This document shows positions 1 through 9,536 of a DNA stretch of 64,000 nucleotides, one piece after another. The stretch covers positions 63,413,253 to 63,477,252 of the forward strand of contig CM065297.1 in assembly GCA_032871835.1 (NCBI GenBank), written 5' to 3'. This DNA comes from Dipteronia dyeriana (taxonomy: Eukaryota > Streptophyta > Magnoliopsida > Sapindales > Sapindaceae). The position numbers and the translations under genes were made by a program. The first letter of the stretch is position 1. Each line of letters begins with the position of its first letter. The notes beneath the pieces were generated by a model. The model ran no database searches, was not told where the DNA came from, and was given only the letters and a program-made list of their open reading frames with translations.

Positions 1-384
1 TTCTAGAAAATCTTAAATTCTTTCCTTCTCTGATACGAGAGAATGAAATAAGGATATTTCCATATTGGAGTGTGATTCTAGATTCCTTCTTTGGGCTCAT
101 TTACTTATGTGGATCACATATTTCTCAATAACTTCTTTACTCGGGCTTCACATGGTGTCCCGAGTAAAGCTGAATGTGCCGAGTATTTGTATTCAGCCTT
201 ACTCGGGTTCTCATGTCTGGGTGATACCGTCGATGGTGTTTTTCAGATTCCAGCCTGGATGCTTATCTGACAATCTTATTGGGCGGTTGTCTTATCTGTC
301 AGTGATGTATATATTTAATAAAATATACATATAACATGATATATTGAACTTTAGTCTTAGATTACTTATAGTGGAAATGGTGAG
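1..384. other. Intergenic, no recognised feature
   Basis: A possible short reading frame (65-334) has no recognisable domain and no coding-like neighbours. Nothing else was identified before the MULE terminal repeat. Confidence 0.4.
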
Positions 385-599
385 ATATGTCACCTTTTTA
401 TGTGTGTGTTGTAATGATGTCACCGTTTTAATAACTTAAGTTTAAAAGGTACCTATTACGGTGAACTACCCAAATTACCCTTAAATAATTTATTTTTATT
501 CTCATTGTGCTTCTATCTACACTTTGAAAACGATAACTCCTCTCTCTCCAAAATAGTTGTCTGAAAATCGATCTACAACTCATCTCTCTCCAAAAAACT

Positions 600-1040
600 T
601 GGCTCTCTCCAGATTCTGTTAAAAAAAAGCTCGATTCGAGACTTTTTGCCAAGTGCCCGAGCTTTTTTGCACTTGATTCGAGACTTTTTGCCAAGTTAAA
701 AAAAAGCTCGGGCACTTGACAAAAAGTCTCGAATCAAGTGCAAAAAAGCTCGGGCACTTGATAAAAAAGCTAGATGAGCTTTTTTATCAAGTGCCCGAGC
801 TTTTTTGCACTTGATTCGAGACTTTTTGTCAAGTGCCGGGGCTTTTTTTTAACTTGGCAAAAAATCTCGAATCAAGTAAAAAAAAGCTCGGACACTTGGC
901 AAAAAAGCTCGGGCACTTGATAAAAAAGCTCGAACCCAGTAGAAAAAGCTCGGGCACTTGACAAAAAAGCTCGAACCCTTACCAAAAAAGCTCGAGACTT
1001 TTACTGGGTTCGAGACTTTTACTAAAAGCTCTGAGCCTTT
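600..1040. repeat. TCGAG-rich tandem/inverted array in the 1-kb MULE
   Basis: Units such as AAAAAAGCTCGGGCACTTG and AAAAAGTCTCGAATCAAGTG recur in both orientations. The units resemble the ATCGAGAACTTTTTCAAG units of the larger related MULE, which suggests a shared ancestral iteron. Confidence 0.8.
672..877. repeat. Long near-perfect hairpin
   Basis: About 672-771 is the inverted complement of about 777-877, with a five-base loop (772-776) and only a few mismatches. Each arm is about 100 bp and is built from the array units. If transcribed it would form a long double-stranded RNA stem. Confidence 0.8.
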
Positions 1041-1375
1041 TGTAATTATATTTCGAACATATTAAGTACTGACTAGAAAAAAAAAACTCCGGGGGCGTTG
1101 CCTCCTGCCCCCGTGAGCTGACCAGGCAGCTCGACCACCGCGAGCTCGGCGGGGAGCTCGACCCCCGAATGCGTCTGCAGAGCGCCTGAGTTTCAATGAA
1201 ACTTTCTCTCTCTATTTCATAACTCTCACTGTAAAAAAATGAATCAAATATTCTGATGAAACAACTATTAGGGCATTTTTATCCGTTCACCATAATAGGT
1301 GTCTTTTAAACATAAGTCATAAAAGCAGTGATAGTGTTGAAACATCACCTCCAAAAAGTGCTATTTATTTTTTGA

Positions 1376-1851
1376 CCCCTTACTTATAATATATAGATTT
1401 TAGTGTGTTAAATGGTTAATAATTTACCAATAATAAAAATCACAATCAATGAATTACTTACACTAATATAAAGCTGTAAATTTATACCGACACGACCCCT
1501 TAAGGCTTGGTTGTTAACGTCGTGTTATGCTGATACATTAAACTATCGTGAGCTGTCGGACACAACTAGTTAAGGAAAATGGGGACACGGTACGCTGGTA
1601 TGACCCCAATGGGTCGAGGGGCCGTACTGACTTACCGTTTCGTTTCGTGTCGTGTCATCCTGTATTAAATCATTTATGTCACATGAAGAATTTTTTTATA
1701 TCCCTACACATATATAAGTTTAGTCCGGACAACAAATATTTTATAGATCCGGTCATGTTCGTAACACTGACTTTTTAAACACATTTAATGTTTTACATTT
1801 TGTTTTACCACAAATTTATATCCTCCTTACACGTTTGCATCGGCCTGCAAC
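1376..1851. other. SDH2 upstream region
   Basis: Contains a CGTGTCGTGTC-type stretch near 1640-1660 that resembles the subterminal DNA of the hAT-like elements elsewhere in the window, so it may be a transposon remnant. A TATA-like AAATTTATATCC lies near 1811-1822. No coding sequence was recognised. Confidence 0.35.
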
Positions 1852-1859
1852 CACGTGTC
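1852..1859 (+). promoter_or_regulatory. ABRE/G-box (CACGTGTC) upstream of SDH2
   Basis: CACGTGTC contains the ACGTGKC abscisic-acid response core and lies about 100 bp upstream of the SDH2 start codon. Plant SDH2-3 genes are known to be seed-expressed under ABRE and RY control, so the site fits that paralogue. Function here is inferred only. Confidence 0.45.
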
Positions 1860-2504
1860 TCTTCCAATGCAAACTCCCTCAAAATAAACTGCTTTTCATG
1901 GTCTCTTGCTTTTGCTTACATTGATCATCACACACAGAAGCGCATAGAGAGAGAGATAAATGTTGAAGAAGAGCTGGCTACGGCAAGGCTACAACAGGGT
2001 GGGGGGTGGTGTAGTCGGTGGTCGGAAAAAGCAAGAGTTACCGGTGCTAGAAGGGCACCCAGCAGCTCAAGAACATGCAGAGGTGGCTCTTGAAATTCAT
2101 GAGTCAGTCCAAAGTAAGATGAAGAAGCTAACAAAAGAGTTTAGGATCTATAGGTGGAATCCTGACCACCCCAATAACATGCCTTTTCTTCAGTCTTTCT
2201 ACGTTGATCTCTCCAATTGCGGCCCCATGGTACCTACTCTTCTATTATTTATATATTTCTAAGTTCAGTGAAATTATATATATTAATTAGCTCAATTGGT
2301 CGATTGATTTTTTTTTTCTTTCTAAATTTTGTGTAAAGTATACCGATAGGGATATTGAATTCATATAAGGTGATTTTTATGTGGTTTGGAACTTGTTTCA
2401 ATGAAAGATTTAAAAAAAAAAAAAAGTTTTCCAGGAGATGTTTAACTAATTATCTATACCTTTAATTACACATTTAACAAGACGAGGTACACTTTTAACA
2501 AGAT

Positions 2505-3002
2505 TAGGAGCGGCAAAATTCTTCAATCCGCCCCAAACTCACGGGCCCCGGCCTGTTTAGAATGGGTTTGGAGTAGAAAAAACTGGTAACGGTATGGATT
2601 TGGGATAAATTTCTTGATCCGGTCGGATTACTGAGTCAGGTACGGGACGGTCCCTTTTGATCCGATTAGTCCCGTTTGACCCCGTAATATATATATATTA
2701 AAAAATATTATATGTATTTTATATTTTTGTTTAAATCATTTTAGGATTTATATTTTATACTTTACGTATGAATTTAATATTTATTAAACATAATTATTGT
2801 ATTATATTAACTTCAAATTTACGTAAGCAAAACGGGACAAATGGGACGGGTTTGGGGCACTCTTGCCCCATTCGGATCGGGTTTGGACCAGACTTTTTTG
2901 ACCTGGTCAGGTTACGGGTCGGGTTTGGAGCGAACATTGAAAACCGGGTTTCGGGTTTAGGGTGGCTCTGACCCACCCCGATCCGCCCCATTGCCACCCC
3001 TA
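2505..3002. mobile_element. hAT-like non-autonomous element in SDH2 intron 1
   Basis: The ends are inverted (TAGGAGCGGCAAAATTC left; ATTGCCACCCCTA right) and are flanked by 8-bp direct repeats AACAAGAT (2497-2504) and AACAAGAC (3003-3010), 7 of 8 matching. The GGGTCGGGTTTGG-type subterminal repeats are typical of plant hAT MITEs. The reading frames at 2768-2997 fall inside it and are not genes. Confidence 0.8.
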
Positions 3003-3339
3003 AACAAGACGAGGATGGTCGAGGACATGCCTTTTACAATTACACCATGAGATTGTATCCCTTCTCTCAAATCATGAATTATTATAGTATTTCAAAAAAA
3101 AAATTAACAAAATATTGCTAATTGAATTTCAAAGGTATTGATCATGATGAGTTTTGAAATGATTTGATAAAGTGATCTTAAATAAAAACTATCATTCAAC
3201 GGATGAGATTGGTACAGTCGAACTAATGTCACTCACACTTGTATAATTGAAGTTGTGAATTCAAGTCGTCTTTTCTCCCTAACTCAATCCCGAATTGATT
3301 GTGTAAATAGCTAAAAATAAGGGAGAACTTTAAAACTAA

Positions 3340-4700
3340 CCATAAATTAGTGGGTTTATTGTTTTTACCCAAAATTAGTATTTTTATTGTTTTTACCAAA
3401 ATATTCACTATTTAGACAAAATCACCCTTCTTTATATAAAAAAAATCTCGATTTATTTTTCTTCTAAAAAAAACTAACTTTTTTCCCTTTTTTGTCTTCT
3501 TCTTCTTCCCAAACCTCTAGTGTTCTCCTTCTTCTTTCCGGATGTGTTTAATTGTGTTAGACTTAGTGTGTTTAATTTGGTGTTGCTTGGTGTATTTAAT
3601 TGATTTTTCATAGTGTGTTTAATTGATTTGCTCTGGTGTGTTTAATTGAGTTACTCTTGTATGTTTAATTGAAATGTTCTGGTGTGTTTAATTAATTTAC
3701 GTTTGGTGTGTTTAGTTAGTTTGTCTTTATGTGTTTAATGGTTTATTCTGGTGTGTTTAATTGGGTTGCCGTGGTGTGTTTAATTGGTGGTATGATGTGT
3801 TTAATTGGTGGTCCGGTGTGTTTAAAGAAATCTAAAAAAAAAAACAGATTTGAATAGATTTGGAAATTTTACAGATTTCCTAATTCCAAAAAAAAATTAA
3901 AAAAAATCTTTGAAACAACAGATCTCTAGTAAATGTTATTTCTTTAGTAAGGAATTTCTGTTTCAATGGAACAAAATCTGAAAAAATAAATTTTATTTTT
4001 TTAAAATGCATAATCTGGAAAAATAATAAACAAGCATAATATGGAAAAAAATTCAAAATAAAAAACCTGGAATTTTTCTTTAACAAAATCAAATCTAGAA
4101 AAAAATTAACAAACATAATCTGAAAAAATTTCAAAATAAAAAAACATAGAATTTTTCTTTAAATAAAATAAAATCTAGAAAAAAAAATTAACAAACATAA
4201 TTTGGAAAAAATTGAAAGTCTGAAAATTTTTCAAAATAAAAAAATATCTGAATTTTTTTAAACTATGGAAAAAAAAATTAAACAAAATGAAATCTGAATT
4301 TTTTTTAAACAACAATACATAGACTGAAACACAAACATCATCATGAACCACCTTTAAAATCAACAATTAACTCTCATATTCGAATTGAATCTTCACAACC
4401 CAGATCTACAAACCAAAGGAGAGAGAAGAGGAGCAAAAAAAATACATGGATTAAAGAGCGGCGTGACAGAGGAGATCTGGAGAGGAGATTTGGTGGTAAA
4501 AAAATTGTGGTGGAGAGAAAATAAAGGCATGAGAGAGAGAGAAGAGATTAAAGAGAGAAAGAAGGAGAGAATTAAAAGCCAAAGGAGAGAGAAGAAGTAA
4601 AGAAAATAATGAGGGACATTTAGGTTTTCACAGTCAATAATTGAATAAAAACAATAAAAGTACTAATATTGGATAAAAACAATAAACCTTTTTTTTTTTT
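3340..4700. mobile_element. TIR element with internal minisatellites (MULE-like)
   Basis: The left end at about 3352-3405 (GGGTTTATTGTTTTTACCC) is the inverted complement of the right end at about 4630-4688 (AAAAACAATAAACC), and the similarity continues for about 50 bp. Inside are a TGTGTTTAATTG minisatellite, an A-rich repeat with a period near 75-80 bp (about 4065-4220), and a GA-rich leader-like stretch (4410-4600). No transposase was found. The long TIRs and leader suggest a non-autonomous Mutator-like element, but the superfamily is an inference. Confidence 0.6.
3543..3830. repeat. TGTGTTTAATTG minisatellite, about 13 units
   Basis: About 13 units of 21-25 bp each begin with TGTGTTTAATTG or a close variant, followed by a more variable half. 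It lies inside the TIR element. Confidence 0.85.
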
Positions 4701-5425
4701 TTGACTAAAAAAATGTATTTCCTCTATAAAGTAATAATAATTAAAAACTCATCCAAACTCCTCAAAAAATCATTTTAAATGCTTTTTCAAGTACTGATAT
4801 TGCACCTTCAATGATATTTTATCAAGTAAATCATAATTTGGTTTGTATATATATATATATATAGGTGTTGGATGCATTACGGAAGATAAAAGCAGAAGAT
4901 GTTTCAAGCTTGGGCTATAGAAGATCATGCAGAGAAGGGATTTGTGGGTCGTGTGCCATGAACATTGATGGGACCAACACTGTGGCCCCATTGTTGCTGA
5001 CACTTCCAAGCCCACCATCATCACTCCTCTGCCTCACATGTTTGTCATCAAAGATATTGTCGTTGATCTCACACATTTCTATCAACAATACAAGTAATAA
5101 TTAACTTCATTCACATAACATAAATTTTTTCAATTTCATTTTTATTATAACTACTGCTTGTTCATTATCACATCCTTGATCGGCTTGCATTGATTAATTT
5201 TGTTTTGAAATATGAGGATTATATATTTATATTTGTATATAGCGAATCAAATATATCCTTAATATAAGTATCTATAGTATAAATATAAGTTAATTAGTCT
5301 TTTACAAATATTGATGATTTTTGTAATGACATATAGATGGATTGAGCCATGGCTTAAGACAAAGAAACCACCGGAAGATGGCCGGGAGTACAGGCAATCA
5401 CCAATAGACAAAAGAAGCAAGATGG

Positions 5426-6052
5426 TGTTCTTGATAAGAAATTGCAAGCACACAAATCTAAATAGAAAATAGAAAGCAATAATAAAAAAAGACACAAAAT
5501 ATTTTACGTGATTCAGCAATTTACCTACGTCCACGGAGCACACCGCACTCAATTCACTATATCTCAGAGTTGATTACAATCTCTCTGTCTCTCTTTCAGT
5601 CTCTCTACAATTGCTCTCTCTCTAGCAATTTTCTCACACACTACGCACTATTTTTCTGCTCTTTTCTTCTCTCTCTTAAGTACAAATAATGGTGGTATTT
5701 ATATGGGAGCACTATGGTCAGTCAAAATCCCAATTGGAATCTGTTTCCTATTCCAATTACTTGTGCACGCAGGATTTCCTAGTTCTCGCGAAACCCGTCT
5801 CTACCGCGGTCTGGACCGCTGTGTAGGCACATGCCTATGCCGCGGTCCACAACGCGTAACACGTCTGTGGAACTCCGTTCCACAGACCGCGGTGTGTGCA
5901 TCTTGTTTGTACCGCGGTACGCATAGCATGTCACCTCTGTGATTCTTTGTTGTGTGTGCCGCGGTCTGGGTCACTGCCTCCGCCGCGGTCGACACCGCTC
6001 CATCTGCCAGAATTGTTTTCTTCACCAGTTTCTAGCTTCACATAACCCAACA
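5426..6052 (-). mobile_element. Solo LTR inserted in SDH2 exon 3
   Basis: The segment starts TGTTCTTGAT and ends AACCCAACA, so it has TG...CA termini. It is flanked by exact 5-bp duplications GATGG (5421-5425 and 6053-6057). Removing it with one GATGG copy joins the two SDH2 exon halves. The 627-bp length and the TGTTGGG start on the - strand suggest a copia LTR read on that strand. No internal retrotransposon sequence remains, which is the mark of unequal LTR recombination. It also contains a run of CCGCGGT motifs (5810-5990). Confidence 0.88.
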
Positions 6053-6589
6053 GATGGTTTATACGAGTGCATACTTTGTGCTTGTTGCAGCACTTCTTGC
6101 CCTTCTTATTGGTGGAACTCTGAAGAGTTTCTCGGACCTGCCGCTTTGCTTCATGCCTATAGATGGATTAATGACAGGTAACACTCCTTTCCCGTTTGGT
6201 AATCTATTACAGGCGTTCTATGGAAGAATGGCGATCTTACATTGTCACAAAATCATTTAAAATTTAGATTATTAGCTGCTGATCTCAATTTTGCATGATT
6301 AGAATCATTTAAGGTTGATATGTCGTCTTACATAATCAAGTAATAAACAGAATCCCTCAAAGAAAATCCAAATATTAGCTTTAAACTTTAACTAATTGTT
6401 TTTGGCAGCCGAGACGAGTTCACAGATGAAAGATTACAAGCAATGACAGATGACCGTAAGAAATTATACAGATGCAGAACTATAAAAAATTGCACAGCAA
6501 CATGTCCCAAAAGTTCGGATCCTGCAAAAGCCATTCAAAAGATGAAGAATAAGCACTTGCTCTCTCAACTAATGGATCGAGATGACTGA

Positions 6590-8130
6590 GAGCATGTAAA
6601 ACATATTCGTATAGTAATTCTCCAATCTTAATATCCGGTCCTGAAAATTACCAAGGAAGCATCCTATACATGCATCAGCCTTTTCATGCACTTTATGTTA
6701 AAGCAACAATTTTAATGAAAAGTAAAAACTGTTTTAATATTTAGTTTTTCTGTTTTTTTATGTAATAAAAACTGGGTTATTTGGGATGAGGAAGTGTATT
6801 TGTTAGAAGCAAATTATATATTTGTGGTTTGCAAATGTGATTCAACTCATATTAGGTTAAAGTGATAGCTTCTTAATTTGTTGTATATAAGTCCAAATTT
6901 TATTCATTAATTTTTAATAAATTAAAATTTTCAAAATCATATCAAACTAATTTAAGTTATAGGCTTCATTTTAATAAATTAAATTTCAAAATCATATCAA
7001 ATTTTCTAAGTTCTATATCTTTATCTTTATATTTAATTTTTTTTCCTCCATTTCTTTTACTCAAATCCAGCAATTCTGTTGGAACATTTTCAAATAAATT
7101 GAATTGGAAAGAAAAGGACACAACTTTCCAGAAGTTGTTGATAAAAAATCACAACTATTCTTAATGGTGTATGTGTGTCTTATTGAGTGGAATGACACAA
7201 CTTTAGATTTAAAGGTTGTATCATTTCGTGAATGGATGCAAACCACTCTATAAAGTGCACATTCATACACCATTTGAGACATACCAAATTTTGGCTAACT
7301 TGGAGTGTTTGACATGTGATCTCTCATCTTTATTTTCTCACTTTTAAGTAAACACATGTTGTGCAATGATAGAATTTCGTATTTTGATAAACCTGTAAAT
7401 GTCAAAAGTGTTCACGGTCTAATATCGTTAGTGCACAACGACGTTAGACATCGATACTTCATTGTATCTTGGAGGCACATTTACATAACCCGGTACAACA
7501 TCCGATTGGTGGGGGTAAATAGTGTCTAAAGGAAAGCGTCAATAATGACGTGCCTTGAAGCACACAATTTTTATTTTTGTAGGTTGCAGCAATATTTAGT
7601 TCGATACAAGCTATAGTTCGAAGCAGTTTTTGGTTCAATTCAACAACACTTGATATAAAGGTACACACATCCTAAATTTTTCTCCAACAATTTCACCATT
7701 GCATTTTTTTTACCTTCATTTCATTTATCATATTAAGGAAGATTTTTTTTAAAAAAAACCTTAGTAACAATGAAATGAAAGAGAAAAAAAATACAAGAGT
7801 AACATCAAACATATTTTTTATTACATAATTTCAAACTTACTTTTAAATAACGGTTGCTTTAAGATGCATTATATTATTATCTGTTATTTTCCAATAGTAA
7901 GAGTTGTATATCAGAAGTTAAATAAATAAAATTAAGGTTTTAAACAAAATCAAATAAACATGTTATCTGTGGATATGAAGTTTTATTATAATTCAATTTG
8001 TATTAGAGTTATTTTTGAATGTATGTCTATTTTAATAATTTAATAATTTAATAAAAATATAAATGGAGCATTAAACAAATTTAAAATATGGAGCATTATT
8101 AGCTAAATAGAGGAGTGGCAATGGGGTCAA
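6590..8130. other. Intergenic, no gene recognised
   Basis: AT-rich sequence with several stem-forming AT tracts. Short frames at 7061-7282 and 7459-7668 (both -) have no recognisable domain. Confidence 0.4.
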
Positions 8131-8654
8131 TAAATTATTGACACCATTTGGGGGTGTGTTGTGCAAATATCACCATTTTACTAATGTATGTTTAAAAGGC
8201 ACCATTTAGTGTGATCGGACAAAAATACACCAAAGTTGTCGTTTTGTTAGTGTGAAAAAGCTAGAGTGAGAAGGAGACCGACGGCAACAGAATCGACGGT
8301 GAAGTGATCAGAACGTAAACGAGAATACATCAAATTTGTTGCGATTGACAAAGGTAATTTCTGTTCGTTTTTTTTTCTGGATTTCTAGTTGATAACTTGC
8401 CATTGCATGTTAGACTTGTGTTTTGTTGATTGAATTCGTAGATTAGGGTTCAAAACGATATCTAAGAATGGTTGTGGTTTAGGTTAGGGTTTGAAATTAT
8501 GTTGAATATGTGACGAGGAAGATGAAATTCTAGGTATCGATGAATTGTAATTTTGAGAATTTTTGAAATCGAGAATTTTTTGAGCGAAATAGAGGTTTTT
8601 TGGAACTAGATCAAGGATTTTTAAGTAAGAATCGAGAAGATTTTTTAAAGAATC

Positions 8655-9500
8655 GAGGATATTTTTCAAACGATCGAGATTATTTTCAAAAGATCGAGAT
8701 TATTTTTCAAACGATCGAGAATATTTCCAAACGATCGAGAATATTTCCAAACGATCGAGAATAATTTTCAAACGATCGAGAATATTTTCAAACGATCGAG
8801 AATATTTTCAAACGATCGAGAATATTTTCAAACGATCGAGATTATTTTTCAAATGATCGAGAATATTTTCAAATGATCGAGAATTTTTTCAAACGATCGA
8901 GAATTTTTTTCAAACGATCGAGAACATTTTCAAACGATCTAAATTATTTTTCAAACGATCAAGAATATTTACAAACGATCGAGAATATTTTCAAACGATC
9001 GAGAATATTTTTCAAACGATCGAGAATATTTTCAAAAGATCGAGAACATTTTTCTAACGATCGAGAATATTTTCAATCGATCGAGAATATTTTTCAAACG
9101 ATCGAGAATATTTTTCAAACGATCGAGAATATTTTCAAGGATCGAGAATATTTTCAAACGATCGAGAATATTTTCAAACGATCGAGAATTTTTTCAAACG
9201 ATCGAGAATTTTTTTCAAACGATCGAGAACATTTTCAAACGATCTAAATTATTTTTCAAACGATCAAGAATATTTACAAACGATCGAGAATATTTTCAAA
9301 CGATCGAGAATATTTTTCAAACGATCGAGAATATTTTCAAAAGATCGAGAACATTTTTCTAACGATCGAGAATATTTTCAAACGATCGAGAATATTTTTC
9401 AAACGATCGAGAATATTTTTCAAACGATCGAGAATATTTTCCAAACGATCGAGATTATTTTCAAAGGATCGAGATTATTTTCAAAGGATCGAGTTTTTTT
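8655..9500. repeat. Left iteron array, CAAACGATCGAGAATATTTT
   Basis: About 40 tandem copies of a unit near 20 bp with variants at the TATTTT part. There is a higher-order duplication: about 8881-9085 is repeated at about 9185-9390, a shift of 304 bp. The reading frame through the array (8873-9247) is a repeat artefact. Confidence 0.95.
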
Positions 9501-9536
9501 CCAGTTTACTTATGTATTGTTTCTGTGACATTGTAG

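Larger units (their letters stand above)
385..1375. mobile_element. Non-autonomous Mutator-like element (about 1 kb)
   Basis: The left end, around 420-470 (ACTTAAGTTTAAAAGG, then ACCTATTACGGTGAAC), is the inverted complement of the right end around 1283-1335 (GTTCACCATAATAGGTGTC, then TTTTAAACATAAGT). The same terminal repeat bounds the 8.8-kb MULE at 8.13-16.93 kb, so both belong to one family. Nothing inside codes for a transposase. The interior is a TCGAG-rich tandem array (about 600-1040) and a short GC-rich stretch (about 1090-1190). The outer limits are approximate because the repeats diverge outward and I could not settle a target duplication. Confidence 0.75.
1960..6589 (+). pseudogene. 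SDH2: Succinate dehydrogenase iron-sulphur subunit (SDH2, SDH2-3-like), broken
   Basis: The intact protein is the mitochondrial complex II subunit that carries electrons from FAD to ubiquinone. Exons read as 1960-2229, 4865-5093, 5337-5425 joined to 6058-6177, and 6409-6589 (TGA). Exon 1 gives a basic presequence-like start ([13 protein letters not shown]) and the family segment [15 protein letters not shown]. Exon 2 gives [10 protein letters not shown] with three of the four [2Fe-2S] cysteines (residues 112, 117, 120). Exon 3 gives the [12 protein letters not shown] cluster motif and exon 4 [12 protein letters not shown]. Two breaks are clear. About 10 bp are missing after GTGGCC at 4987, which removes the fourth cysteine and shifts the frame. 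A 627-bp solo LTR interrupts exon 3, next to a further one-base loss. Intron 1 is 2.6 kb and holds two transposons. Translation would end soon after exon 2, so I call a pseudogene with confidence; the SDH2-3 assignment is less certain. Confidence 0.9.

Noticed and set aside
3880..4366. Phe-rich - strand frames
   Set aside because: They arise from A-rich tandem repeats inside the TIR element.
4865..5104. Intact SDH2 exon read straight through
   Set aside because: The frame after residue NTVA no longer matches the family, whereas another frame matches for over 30 residues, so it is a frameshift.
5703..6025. Frames with many Cys and Arg
   Set aside because: They fall in the solo LTR; the composition comes from its CCGCGGT run.
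8873..9247. 124-residue open frame in the iteron array
   Set aside because: It is a repeat-generated frame (IFKRSR-type repeats) with no start context or domain.
8655..9500. CRISPR-like array
   Set aside because: The units are continuous 20-bp tandem repeats without unique spacers, inside a plant transposon.
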